Assembly (NCBI RefSeq): GCF_007990505.1
Contig: NZ_AP019822.1
Span: forward strand, 1,054,001-1,118,000
DNA length: 64,000 bases
Source: Pseudoleptotrichia goodfellowii
GTDB lineage: Bacteria; Fusobacteriota; Fusobacteriia; Fusobacteriales; Leptotrichiaceae
Direction: 5' to 3'
Position 1 is the stretch's first letter, and each line of letters begins with the position of its first letter. This document shows, one piece after another, positions 55,969-64,000 of this stretch. Under the pieces are notes generated by a model. That model searched no databases, had not been told where the DNA came from, and was given only the letters and a program-made list of their open reading frames with translations. The translations under genes and the position numbers were made by a program.

Positions 55969-56423
55969 AAATAGCTACAATCTGCTATATAAAGAAAGAC
56001 GGATATACGCTTATGCTTAAAAGAACAAAAAAGAAAAATGACATACACGAAGGGAAATGGGTAGGTGTAGGTGGAAAAATGGAAATGGGAGAAAGCCCTG
56101 AAGATTGCATTAGAAGAGAAGTGTTTGAAGAAACAGGGTTGACTTTAAAAAATTTAAAATTAAAAGGTTTTTTAAGTTTTCCGGGGTTTGAAGATGAAGA
56201 AGACTGGTATTCTTTTGCGTTTGAATCAACTGATTTTGAAGGAGAACTTATAGATTCTCCAGAAGGAGAACTGGCGTGGATAAAAGATGATAAGATTAAA
56301 GACTTGAATATGTGGGAAGGAGATATTGATTTTCTTGAATGGATGAAAAAAGATAGAATATTTTCAGGAAAAATCACATATGATAAAGGAAAGTTCATAA
56401 AATCGGAAGTTATTTTCTATTAG
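55965..56423 (+). CDS. NUDIX hydrolase (MutT-like)
   Basis: 152 residues with a complete NUDIX box, GGKMEMGESPEDCIRREVFEETG (Gly-x5-Glu-x7-Arg-Glu-x2-Glu-Glu-x-Gly), preceded by GKWVGVG. The GKW..VGGK form and the DEEDWYSFAF segment resemble 8-oxo-dGTP diphosphatases, which clean the nucleotide pool. Substrate inferred. The start overlaps the preceding stop. Confidence 0.85.
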   Translation: MKIATICYIKKDGYTLMLKRTKKKNDIHEGKWVGVGGKMEMGESPEDCIRREVFEETGLTLKNLKLKGFLSFPGFEDEEDWYSFAFESTDFEGELIDSPEGELAWIKDDKIKDLNMWEGDIDFLEWMKKDRIFSGKITYDKGKFIKSEVIFY

Positions 56424-56505
56424 GGGAATTTTTTCCTAAAATCTTTATAGAAACTGCAAATTTTACATATCAAAAAAATAAATAAGCAATAAGGAGGAAT
56501 TTAAA

Positions 56506-57489
56506 TTGAAAAATAAATTGTTTTTAGTGATTTTAATGCTTTGTTCGATTATTTCTTTCGGAGCAAACGGTAAAACAATAAATGTTGCGGTAATTTATTC
56601 TGTTAGAGGAAAAGGCGATAAATCGAGAAATGACTTTGCTTATGAAGGACTTATGAAAGCAAAAAAAGATTTCGGAATAGAGTTTAAAGAGATTATACAG
56701 AAAGTTTCTATTCTTGATGCTGAAGATCAGATAAAATTTCTGGCTAAAAGCGGGAAATACGACCTGATAATAGGAATACCGCACGAAACACAAATGGCAA
56801 TCAGAAATATGGCAAGAGAATATCCCGAGCAGAAGTTTGCAGTGGCTTATGAAAGATTGGACAGTAAAATCCCGAATGTTGCCACTATTCTATTTAGAGA
56901 AGAAGAGGGCGGATTTTTGGCAGGAGCATTGGCAGCAATGATGAATAAGACTTGTTCTGTAGGATTTATAGGTTCTACAGAAACGGAAAATGTGAAAAAA
57001 TACGAAACAGGATTTAAGCAGGGAGCAAAATATATAAATAAAAATATAGTAACAGTAAGTTCGTATATTGACGGCGAAAATCCTTATTTTGATATTCCTT
57101 TAGGCAAAAAGAAAGCCGAAGAAATGATTAAGAAATATAAAACAGGAGTTATATTTCACGATGCTTCGGGCAGCGGAATAGGAGTACTGAATGCGGCACA
57201 GGAAAATAAAATATTCGCAGTGTCGTCAGAACAGAATGAGGATAAACTCGCTCCGGGAACAGTTTTGACTTCGGTCATGACAGATTTGAGCACACCTGTC
57301 TACACGATAGTAAAAAGTGTAGTGAATGGTAATTTTCAAGGGAAAGAATATTACTTCGGGCTTTCTGAAAATGCTATAAAAACTACTGATTTCACATATA
57401 CAAAAAATACGATAGGAAAAGAAAAGTTACAAAAATTGGAAGAAATAAAAGAAATGATAAGAAGCGGGAAGATAAAAGTGAGGGATTAG
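56506..57489 (+). CDS. BMP/PnrA-type substrate-binding protein
   Basis: 327 residues from TTG 56506, with AGGAGG upstream. A signal peptide (KNKLFLVILMLCSIISFG) is followed by a BMP-family periplasmic-binding fold: VAVIYSVRGKGDKSRNDFAYEGL, EEGGFLAGALAAMM, VGFIGSTE, VIFHDASGSGIGVLNAA. Relatives bind purine nucleosides for ABC import. No lipobox precedes the Cys and no ABC permease or ATPase gene is adjacent, so it is an orphan here. Confidence 0.8.
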   Translation: MKNKLFLVILMLCSIISFGANGKTINVAVIYSVRGKGDKSRNDFAYEGLMKAKKDFGIEFKEIIQKVSILDAEDQIKFLAKSGKYDLIIGIPHETQMAIRNMAREYPEQKFAVAYERLDSKIPNVATILFREEEGGFLAGALAAMMNKTCSVGFIGSTETENVKKYETGFKQGAKYINKNIVTVSSYIDGENPYFDIPLGKKKAEEMIKKYKTGVIFHDASGSGIGVLNAAQENKIFAVSSEQNEDKLAPGTVLTSVMTDLSTPVYTIVKSVVNGNFQGKEYYFGLSENAIKTTDFTYTKNTIGKEKLQKLEEIKEMIRSGKIKVRD

Positions 57490-57498
57490 AAAAAATGT

Positions 57499-57530
57499 GA
57501 GGGCGAGAAAGCCCTCTATTTCAGGTTTTT
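57499..57530. terminator. Hairpin between convergent genes
   Basis: GAGGGC (57499-57504) pairs with GCCCTC (57511-57516). It lies between the convergent BMP and SDR genes. The arms are identical to those of the hairpin at 471-490. Confidence 0.5.
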
Positions 57531-57547
57531 AGGGATATTGATAAAAT

Positions 57548-58336
57548 CTAATCGTTATTCAAATTTTGATTTTTGTTTGAATTATAAGAATGACTGAAAA
57601 CGGGAGAAGATAAACTGAAAGTGAAAATTTCACGATCGACAATACCTACTGTGAAATCACTTTCGGATAATTGATATAAGAAATCGGCTATTTCTTCACT
57701 TGTGTGATATGTACCGAAGACTTTGTCATAATCATAATCAGTAACATCGTTTGCTATATTTCCGAATTCTGTTTTCGTAGCTGCAGGAGCAAGAACTTTG
57801 GCTTTTAATTTTGAGTTGTTTTTAATCAGTTCTCTTGCCAATCCTTCGGTAAATGAACTTACATAAAATTTAGTTGCACAATAAACAGTGGCAGACGGAA
57901 CGATTGTATATCCTCCTGCCGAAGAAATATTGATTAATTGGCTTCCTTCAACATTGTGATAATCTTTAACATAAAGAATCGAAAGTAATGTCAGAGCTTC
58001 GATATTTAATTTTAACATATTCCGGGTTTTTTCAATATTATGCTCATTAACGTTTTGATATAATCCGGAGCCTGCATTATTAATTAAAATTTCAATATTA
58101 TATTCTTTAAGACTAGAATAAAGATCCTGAATTTTTTCTGTATCTGTTAAATCAAAATCTTTAATAACAATATCAATATCAGGGTAATCAGATAAGATTT
58201 CATTTTTCAGATTTTCCATTAAATTTTTTCTTCTTGCTATTAAGATCAGATTTTTTCCTTTTTTTGCAAACAGTTTCGCAGCGGCTTTACCGATGCCCGA
58301 ACTCGCTCCTGTAATTGTAACATATTTTTTTGACAT
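57548..58336 (-). CDS. Short-chain dehydrogenase/reductase
   Basis: 262 residues. The NAD(P)-binding TGASSGIGKAA, INNAGSG, the catalytic Ser in NISSAGG and YCATK are in classical SDR order. Substrate unknown. GGAGGTAA precedes ATG. It is divergent from a MerR gene, and the shared spacer has a MerR-type promoter facing this gene, so it is probably the regulator's target. Confidence 0.88.
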   Translation of the reverse strand: MSKKYVTITGASSGIGKAAAKLFAKKGKNLILIARRKNLMENLKNEILSDYPDIDIVIKDFDLTDTEKIQDLYSSLKEYNIEILINNAGSGLYQNVNEHNIEKTRNMLKLNIEALTLLSILYVKDYHNVEGSQLINISSAGGYTIVPSATVYCATKFYVSSFTEGLARELIKNNSKLKAKVLAPAATKTEFGNIANDVTDYDYDKVFGTYHTSEEIADFLYQLSESDFTVGIVDREIFTFSLSSPVFSHSYNSNKNQNLNND

Positions 58337-58366
58337 AAAATTACCTCCAATTTATTTGATAGAAAA

Positions 58367-58397
58367 AGTTTATCAGTTAGAGTATAGTGTAAGTCAA
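58367..58397 (-). promoter_or_regulatory. MerR-type promoter of the SDR gene
   Basis: Minus-strand TTGACT (58397-58392) and TAAACT (58372-58367) are 19 bases apart. The spacer holds an imperfect dyad, CTTACACT and ACTCTAAC around AT. Confidence 0.65.
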
Positions 58398-58417
58398 TAT
58401 ATTTTTTAGGAGATGCT

Positions 58418-58771
58418 ATGAATATAAGTGAATTTTCAGAAAAGACAGGATTAACAGCGTATACAATAAGATATTACGAAAAGAAAAATTTGATAAAAGT
58501 AAAAAGAGATGATAAAAATAGAAGAATATATGACGAAAGTGATATAGAATGGATTAAATTCATAAAAAAACTGAAGGATACAGGGATGTTATTGAAAGAT
58601 ATAAAAGTTTATTCTGATTTGAGATATAAAGGAGACGGAACAATATCTGAAAGAATGGAACTTCTTATAAAGCATAGAAAATATGTAAAAAACCAGATAA
58701 AGATATGGGAAAATTATTTAAGTAATTTAGATAATAAAATAGAAATTTATAAATCGAAAATAAGAAATTAG
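58418..58771 (+). CDS. MerR family transcriptional regulator
   Basis: 117 residues. N-terminal MerR helix-turn-helix (ISEFSEKTGLTAYTIRYYEKKNLI), a coiled-coil C terminus and no cysteines, so not a thiol or metal sensor. AGGAGATGCT precedes ATG. It is divergent from the SDR gene across 81 bases and likely activates it through the 19-bp-spacer promoter. Confidence 0.86.
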   Translation: MNISEFSEKTGLTAYTIRYYEKKNLIKVKRDDKNRRIYDESDIEWIKFIKKLKDTGMLLKDIKVYSDLRYKGDGTISERMELLIKHRKYVKNQIKIWENYLSNLDNKIEIYKSKIRN

Positions 58772-58792
58772 AGGTTTTATAAGGAGATATTT

Positions 58793-59296
58793 ATGACTGA
58801 AATTATATTTAGTTATAACAGACTTTCTCATCGTGTGTTAAATTTTATGATTATTGTAGGACAATTTATCAGTTTAATATTAGTTTGGTTGTTTTTGTAT
58901 TTTTTAGGAATAACTAATTATGAAACGGCTCCTGCTTTTTTTCAGGAAAATCCTGATATTGCAGTTTGGATTATATTCCTTTCTATTCCGTTTTTCATGT
59001 TATCAACTGCGTTTATTATATTTAAGTTTTGGAGCAGAAAAGAAGATAAAGCTTGTATTCGTTTATGGAAAGAATATGCTATTTTATATTATCGTGGAGA
59101 AGAAATAATGATAAATAAAGGGGAAATAAGTATCGAACAGTTAACTTCGAAGAAAAAAGCAATTTTTTATGATACATATATTTTAAAAATTCAAAAAAGA
59201 AAGATAATATTTGACAAATGTATTTTAAAAAAAGGAAAAAAGAGAGAAAAGACTCTTTCTTTTGCAATGAAAAAATTATTGTATTATACAAAATAA
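58793..59296 (+). CDS. Two-helix membrane protein of unknown function
   Basis: 167 residues with two membrane helices (about 16-40 and 57-80) and a basic cytoplasmic C-terminal half (EISIEQLTSKKKAIFYDTYILKIQKRKIIFDK), resembling PH-like membrane proteins. AGGAGATATTT precedes ATG, 21 bases after merR. Family not recognised. Confidence 0.55.
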   Translation: MTEIIFSYNRLSHRVLNFMIIVGQFISLILVWLFLYFLGITNYETAPAFFQENPDIAVWIIFLSIPFFMLSTAFIIFKFWSRKEDKACIRLWKEYAILYYRGEEIMINKGEISIEQLTSKKKAIFYDTYILKIQKRKIIFDKCILKKGKKREKTLSFAMKKLLYYTK

Positions 59297-59319
59297 ACAT
59301 GAAAGGAAAAGAAACAATC

Positions 59320-59964
59320 ATGAGAAATTTTAATTATAAGCCTTTGATTGAATATGTTTCATATTTAAACAGGAAGTATATTAATCCCGATAAAGCCGGA
59401 GCAGATAAAGAAAGTATGCAAAAATTTAAAGAGGCGGGACAGTCTGCAAGAAAGACGTTTACTGAAATTGCAAAAAGTTTTGAAAGTAAACTCGAAGACT
59501 TTAAAATGCAGAAAGTCAGCAGCTGGATGAATCAGGCACAAATAGGACGTCCTTATTTTTGGGTATTTTTTAAAAGACCTGATGAGCTTCGTGACGAATC
59601 GGGATTTGCATTAAGAGTGTTTGGAGAAGGAAAAAATACAGGAATTTCATTGGAAGTGAGTTTTCTTGAAAGAGGTATAGGAAAAAATACAATTCATCAA
59701 CAGAATAAAGTTCTTGAAATACCTATAAAAGAGCCTTTGTACTATTTTTCGCAGATTGACGGAGAAAACTATCGAATGAACGGGAATGAGGAAAATCGTC
59801 AAAAACTCATAAAAGATGTAACTGACAGGAAAGTAAGAAAAGTTCTTGTAAAATACGATGTAAATAATATACAGAGTTTTAAAAATCTTGATGAATTAAC
59901 AGATGAATTTTTAAAAGGTTTTAAACTGCTTTATCCTTATTACGAAATGACTAAAATAAGATAA
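59320..59964 (+). CDS. Hypothetical soluble protein before pyrE
   Basis: 214 residues from ATG 59320, which has AAAGGAAAAG ten bases upstream; ATG 59299 is an alternative. It reads as a soluble alpha/beta protein (FNYKPLIEYVSYLNRKYINPDKAG; GRPYFWVFFKRPDELRDESGFALRVFGEG; FLKGFKLLYPYYEMTKI) and I do not recognise its family. It lies 24 bases before pyrE. Confidence 0.6.
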   Translation: MRNFNYKPLIEYVSYLNRKYINPDKAGADKESMQKFKEAGQSARKTFTEIAKSFESKLEDFKMQKVSSWMNQAQIGRPYFWVFFKRPDELRDESGFALRVFGEGKNTGISLEVSFLERGIGKNTIHQQNKVLEIPIKEPLYYFSQIDGENYRMNGNEENRQKLIKDVTDRKVRKVLVKYDVNNIQSFKNLDELTDEFLKGFKLLYPYYEMTKIR

Positions 59965-59988
59965 TAAATAGAAAGGAACTGAAAATTT

Positions 59989-60618
59989 ATGAATGATTTG
60001 TCGTTGAAAGAAAAAATCGCTAAAGTGCTGTTTGATGTAAAGGCTGTAAAAATCAGTGTAAATGAGCCTTTTACTTTTGCTTCGGGAATAAAAAGTCCTA
60101 TTTACTGTGATAACAGATATATTTTAGGATTTCCTGAAGAAAGAGATATTATAATTGACGGATTTGTCGAGAAAATAGACAAAGATGCAGATGTGATTGT
60201 CGGAGTGGCAACTGCAGGAATACCTTGGGCTTCGTTTATTGCCGACAGAATGAAAAAGCCTCTTTCCTATGTGAGAAACAAACCGAAAGAACACGGGCGT
60301 GGAAAACAGATAGAGGGAGCGGATATAAAAGGAAAAAAAGTAGTTGTAATAGAAGACCTTATAACTACAGGGAAAAGTAGTCTTATCGCTGTGGAAGTTC
60401 TGCAGAAAGAAGGAGTTGCTGAACAGGAAGTAATGGCTATATTTTCTTACGGTTTTGATAAGGCAAGTGAAAATTATGAGAAGTATAATTGTAAATTCAG
60501 TTCCCTTTCCAATTTTGATACGTTGATAAAAATACTGGAACAGTCGAAATACTTGACAGAAGAAGAGGCTAAAATAGCTTTGGAATGGAGCAGAAATCCT
60601 GGGAGATGGGGGAGATAG
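59989..60618 (+). CDS. pyrE: Orotate phosphoribosyltransferase
   Basis: 209 residues. Forms orotidine 5'-phosphate from orotate and PRPP. TFASGIKSPIYCDNR, the catalytic loop PKEHGRGKQIEG and the PRPP site VVVIEDLITTGKSSL are diagnostic. Other pyr genes are not adjacent. AAAGGAACTG precedes ATG. Confidence 0.96.
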   Translation: MNDLSLKEKIAKVLFDVKAVKISVNEPFTFASGIKSPIYCDNRYILGFPEERDIIIDGFVEKIDKDADVIVGVATAGIPWASFIADRMKKPLSYVRNKPKEHGRGKQIEGADIKGKKVVVIEDLITTGKSSLIAVEVLQKEGVAEQEVMAIFSYGFDKASENYEKYNCKFSSLSNFDTLIKILEQSKYLTEEEAKIALEWSRNPGRWGR

Positions 60619-60940
60619 GGATAATTTTTACATAAATATTTTGAGAAATAAAGAATTAGAATATCAAGGATAGAGGGTTAGAAAATGTTTTTACAATTTC
60701 TTGAAACAAAAAATTTAAAAGAACAAAAGAGAGAAGATATTTATATAAGGGTTAAAAAAGTTACGGAAAAGATGATTAAACTAGTATTGCTATAGTGATG
60801 TTGGCTTAGCGATTATATTTTGCATTAATATGCTATAATAAAATTGAATAAGTTTAGAATAAAAAAGACTGGATATATTTCAAACTTTTATGTATAATAA
60901 AATTATAAAAATAATTAATTTTATATAAAAGGAGAAAAAT
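60619..60940 (+). other. Gap between pyrE and interrupted gene
   Basis: Holds a possible 36-codon frame (ATG 60685 to TAG 60795) preceded by AGAGGG, Lys-rich and without a recognised family. An extended -10 (TGCTATAAT, TATAAT at 60834-60839) and a second TATAAT near 60893 could drive the next gene. No stable hairpin seen. Confidence 0.35.
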
Positions 60941-61891
60941 ATGAAGAATGATAATGAAAAGTATGAAGTAACTCTAAAAGAGGACGGATCAGTAGAAGAG
61001 ATAAAATCTGTTCCTAAAAGTAAGGAAGAATTAGAAAAAGAATTAGCTTCTTTGGAAGAACAGTTAGAAGCTAAAAAATTAGAAGAAAAAATAGAACAAA
61101 TGAAAAGACGACTGGCAGGAGAACCGGAACCTGCTGACATAGAGTATATTGAGGAAGTATTAGATAAAAAAGAAAAAGAAGAAAAGAAAAAGAGTGATAC
61201 TATTCAATGGGCAGTAGCCCTGTTATTAGTAGTATTTTTATTTGCCGGAGGATACGGATATATGTGGTATCAAGATAAGGTATCTAAAGCTAAAGCTGCG
61301 GCTGCAGCAGAAGAACAAAAAAGGCAGGAAAAAAAGGCTAAAGTGCCGGAAAAAACTCAGGAGGAAAAAGACGAAGAGGCTTGGCAGGCTTGGATGAAAG
61401 AGCAGGAAAATAAATATGGCTATGTACTTGCTCATGTTAATGAAAGTAATGTTAAGAGAGAATGGTTTAACGGACATGGGAAATTACCTGATTTAGATAA
61501 TTGGAAATGGACATCTAAGAATTATAAAAGAGTATCTTTATCTGATGAAGAATTAAGACAGTTATTTGGAAAGAATAAGTTCTGCCAAAATGTAGGACAA
61601 CAATTAATGTTATGATACGAGAATACAGCTTTAGGATATCCTGATGGTAGAGGGACTTGGAGAGCAGGATTAGCAGTTGCTCTAGCGGAATACAGTAAAC
61701 AAATGTTTCCTTCTGATTTACAAGAAGAGTATGGGGAACTTAATTTGTCAAAGCTTTGGAAATATGCCGATTGCAAAGTAGCACCTCAAGAAATATTAAA
61801 TAAAGTGTATATTGACAGAGCAATTTTCACTAAAGGTATATATGATGAGACTCTGTGGGATTTAGCACGTGACAGCTTCTGGGAATATTAA
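60941..61891 (+). pseudogene. Membrane protein gene interrupted by one in-frame TGA
   Basis: ATG 60941 (AAAGGAG upstream) opens a 224-codon frame to TGA 61613-61615. The same frame then stays open for another 91 codons to TAA 61889-61891, and the downstream part is clearly protein-like (GYPDGRGTWRAGLAVALAEYS; LWDLARDSFWEY). The product has a charged coiled coil (1-85), one membrane helix (about 88-110), an Ala/Lys/Glu-rich linker and a C-terminal domain cut by the TGA. A Trp codon TGG changed to TGA fits the context. UGA readthrough is possible, but neighbouring genes read UGA as stop and no SECIS-like fold follows. Family not recognised. Confidence 0.6.
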
Positions 61892-62110
61892 TGACAAAGT
61901 TGATGATATAGTTTATGCTTATTTCTAATACTACTGTCATAATATAGACTACCCCAATATAAAAATAGAAATATAATCTACAATTTAGTTATTCTAAAAC
62001 TGTCTAATATTTCAAAAATAATAGATTTTTCTATTTTAATGAAGATAACGAGTATACTGATATATAAAATTAAAAAAATATAAACAATAACAAATTAGGA
62101 GATGATTAAA

Positions 62111-62524
62111 TTGAAAAAATCGTTATTAATATTATTTCTATTATTCGGTGCAGTAAGTTTGGCACGGGAAGTATGGAAAGAAAGAGATTACTGTTATGGT
62201 GGTGAAAGGACAGAGTTGAGAGGAGTGAAATTCTCAAAAGACGGGAATTTTGCATTGAGAACTTATGAATATTGCTATTTAGGCGGAAAAATGTATAAAA
62301 ATATTCTTGTAGATGTGGAAATTAAAGTAGGAAATCCTGATAACAGATATGTTGATAATCCTGTTTATGACAGATATCTTGTAGCAACTTCCAAAAGTGA
62401 ATACAATTTTAAGGCTTGGAATGATGAAGAAATTATGGTTGTAATAAAGGGAGAAACAAACGATTTTAAAAATTTGAAATTAGCAAAAAAATGGTTTTTA
62501 AACTCAAAAAAAAGATTATTTTAA
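62111..62524 (+). CDS. Small secreted protein
   Basis: 137 residues from TTG 62111, nine bases after AGGAG; ATG 62102 touches the ribosome binding site and is less likely. The signal peptide (KKSLLILFLLFGAVSLA) is followed by a compact domain with two Cys (DYCYGG and YCYLGG) that could form a disulfide. Unknown function; not a lipoprotein. Confidence 0.6.
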   Translation: MKKSLLILFLLFGAVSLAREVWKERDYCYGGERTELRGVKFSKDGNFALRTYEYCYLGGKMYKNILVDVEIKVGNPDNRYVDNPVYDRYLVATSKSEYNFKAWNDEEIMVVIKGETNDFKNLKLAKKWFLNSKKRLF

Positions 62525-62529
62525 ACTCG

Positions 62530-62560
62530 AAAAAAGACTGGAGAAATTCCGTCTTTTTTA
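62530..62560 (+). terminator. Terminator after secreted protein gene
   Basis: AAAAAAGAC pairs with GTCTTTTTT, with GG/CC above a one-base bulge (62530-62559). It belongs to the same AAAAAGACTG style as the terminators at 39201 and 13792. Confidence 0.75.
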
Positions 62561-62599
62561 GTATAATAAATTAAAATTACAATCAAGGGGAGAAATTGT

Positions 62600-63964
62600 A
62601 TGAAAGTGAAAATGATACTACCTGCATTGACAGAAGCCGAAAGTCCTTTTTGGAGACCGATAAAATATTCACTCTTTCCTCCGTTGGGACTTGCAACATT
62701 GGCGGGATATTTTTCCGAAGATGACGAAATAGAATTACAGGATCAGCATATAGAAGAACTGAATTTGGATGACAGTCCCGACCTTGTAGTAATTCAGGTT
62801 TATATTACAAATGCATACAGGTCTTATAAACTTGCTGATTATTACAGAAAAAAGGGAGTATATGTAGTTTTAGGGGGATTGCATGTTACTTCACTGCCCG
62901 AAGAGGCAATAGAGCATGCAGATACAATAATGCTAGGTCCAGGAGAAGATATTTTCCCCAAGTTTCTTGAAGATTTGAGAAATAAAAAGCCTCAAAAAAT
63001 GTATATTTCTGTACACAGAAGTTTGGAAAATATTCCTGTTGTCAGAAGAGATTTAATAAAAAGAGAACGATATTTAGTGCCTAATTCTATTGTAGTAACG
63101 AGAGGATGTCCTCATCATTGCGATTTTTGCTATAAAGATGCCTTTTATCAAAACGGAAAATCATTTTATACAAGATTGGTAGATGACGCATTAAAAGAAA
63201 TTGAAAGTTTGCCGGGAAGACATTTATATTTTTTGGATGATCATTTACTTGGGAATCCTAAGTTCGCAAAAGAACTTTTTGAAGGAATGAAAGGAATGAA
63301 TCGTGTATTTCAGGGAGCAGCGACTATTGATTCGATATTGACGGGAGATACTATAGAAAAAGCTGCTGAAGCAGGACTTAGGAGTATATTTGTAGGATTT
63401 GAAACATTTTCGCCGGAAAATCTGAAACAAAGCAATAAAAGTCAGAATTTACAGAGAGATTATATAAAAGTGGTGAACAGGTTACATTCATTGGGAATTA
63501 TGATTAACGGAAGTTTTGTATTCGGACTGGATAATGATGATAAAGATGTTTTTAAAAGAACTGTGGACTGGGGAGTAAAAAATGCGATAACGACTTCGAC
63601 TTATCATATACTGACGCCTTATCCCGGCACAAGGCTCTTTAAAAGAATGGAAGAAGACGGGAGAATAACTACGAGAAATTGGAACTTGTACGATACGAGA
63701 AATGTAGTTTATAAAACGAAAAATCTGACTCCTCAGGAACTGAAAGAAGGATATAACTGGGCTTATAAAGAATTTTATACATGGAAAAATATATTTGAAG
63801 CAAGCAGTAATCATAATTTAGTCAAACATAAATTAAAACACTTTTTTTATACTGCAGGCTGGAAAAAATTTGAGCCTTTTTGGAATTTTGTTATAAAAAG
63901 CCGACATTTGAATAATATGACACCTGTATTGGAAAGTATTTTAAGCAAAGTGAAAAATCATTAA
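62600..63964 (+). CDS. B12-binding-domain radical SAM protein
   Basis: 454 residues. The N-terminal ~150 form a cobalamin-binding-type domain (LGLATLAGYF; VVLGGLHVTSLPEEA; GPGEDIFPKFLEDL). The radical SAM core has CPHHCDFC (Cys-x3-Cys-x2-Cys, near residues 171-178) binding the 4Fe-4S cluster; FLDDHLLGNP and IFVGFETFSPENL follow. Class B members do methylations or rearrangements on varied substrates; nothing nearby indicates which. AAGGGGAG precedes ATG. Complete within the window. Confidence 0.87.
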   Translation: MKVKMILPALTEAESPFWRPIKYSLFPPLGLATLAGYFSEDDEIELQDQHIEELNLDDSPDLVVIQVYITNAYRSYKLADYYRKKGVYVVLGGLHVTSLPEEAIEHADTIMLGPGEDIFPKFLEDLRNKKPQKMYISVHRSLENIPVVRRDLIKRERYLVPNSIVVTRGCPHHCDFCYKDAFYQNGKSFYTRLVDDALKEIESLPGRHLYFLDDHLLGNPKFAKELFEGMKGMNRVFQGAATIDSILTGDTIEKAAEAGLRSIFVGFETFSPENLKQSNKSQNLQRDYIKVVNRLHSLGIMINGSFVFGLDNDDKDVFKRTVDWGVKNAITTSTYHILTPYPGTRLFKRMEEDGRITTRNWNLYDTRNVVYKTKNLTPQELKEGYNWAYKEFYTWKNIFEASSNHNLVKHKLKHFFYTAGWKKFEPFWNFVIKSRHLNNMTPVLESILSKVKNH

Positions 63965-64000
63965 TATAAATACTTTAATGAAATTATAATTTTTGTGTTG

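Noticed and set aside
61613-61615. TGA read as selenocysteine
   Set aside because: Context suggests a lost Trp codon, no SECIS-like hairpin follows, and the residue is not in a redox motif.

Overview
The window reads as chromosome of a low-GC, AT-rich anaerobic bacterium. Protein styles (RqcH-type NFACT protein, MarR-FeoA fusion, YlxR-L7Ae fusion, HPr, MEP-type DXS-like enzyme, SecA without a C-terminal zinc motif) and very A-rich coding strands fit Fusobacteriota, most likely Leptotrichia or a close relative. This assignment is inference from sequence style; no database was searched. No rRNA or tRNA gene and no CRISPR array was seen.

Layout. 1-11.8 kb: housekeeping genes. These are the end of fructose-bisphosphate aldolase, pyrG, an Lsa-like ABC-F resistance ATPase beside a decayed gene, ptsH, rqcH, a MarR-FeoA regulator, the rpe-rsgA-PASTA cluster on the minus strand, and a MerR regulator with a DXS-like transketolase. 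11.9-24.9 kb: accessory region. It holds a candidate type I toxin peptide and a small RNA on the minus strand, then a 1,486-bp segment (12555-14040) bounded by perfect 29-bp inverted repeats. That segment encodes its own tyrosine recombinase and carries a near-consensus promoter pointing out of its right end. The promoter faces a tightly packed defence operon: type I restriction-modification hsdR-hsdM-hsdS, a HEPN/AbiJ-like gene, and a KwaA-like/KwaB-like (Kiwa) pair. Inversion of the segment would turn the promoter away from the operon, so the whole island looks phase-variable by promoter inversion. An LptC/OstA-like membrane protein, a Fic protein with an iteron-like operator, and a secreted META-domain protein follow.

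25-33.3 kb: amino-acid permease with a Cys/Met PLP enzyme, then the hpt-rsmA-DUF4911-khpA-thioesterase cluster and the rpiB-hinT-trmH-nfo cluster. 33.3-39.1 kb: a small secreted protein placed directly upstream of secA (a SecM-like arrangement), a structured secA leader, then typA. 39.4-41.6 kb: small genes and one deletion remnant. 41.7-54.6 kb: the translation/proteostasis run rimP-nusA-ylxR/L7Ae-infB-rbfA-recJ-tig-clpP-clpX-lon. 54.8-64 kb: membrane proteins, a NUDIX hydrolase, an orphan BMP-type binding protein, a MerR/SDR divergent pair, pyrE, a gene broken by one in-frame TGA, a secreted protein and a B12-binding radical SAM enzyme.

The most notable system is the self-encoded invertible promoter switch upstream of the combined type I RM / HEPN / Kiwa-like operon. 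Next are the candidate type I toxin with a sequestered ribosome binding site and the SecM-like gene plus alternative-pairing leader upstream of secA.
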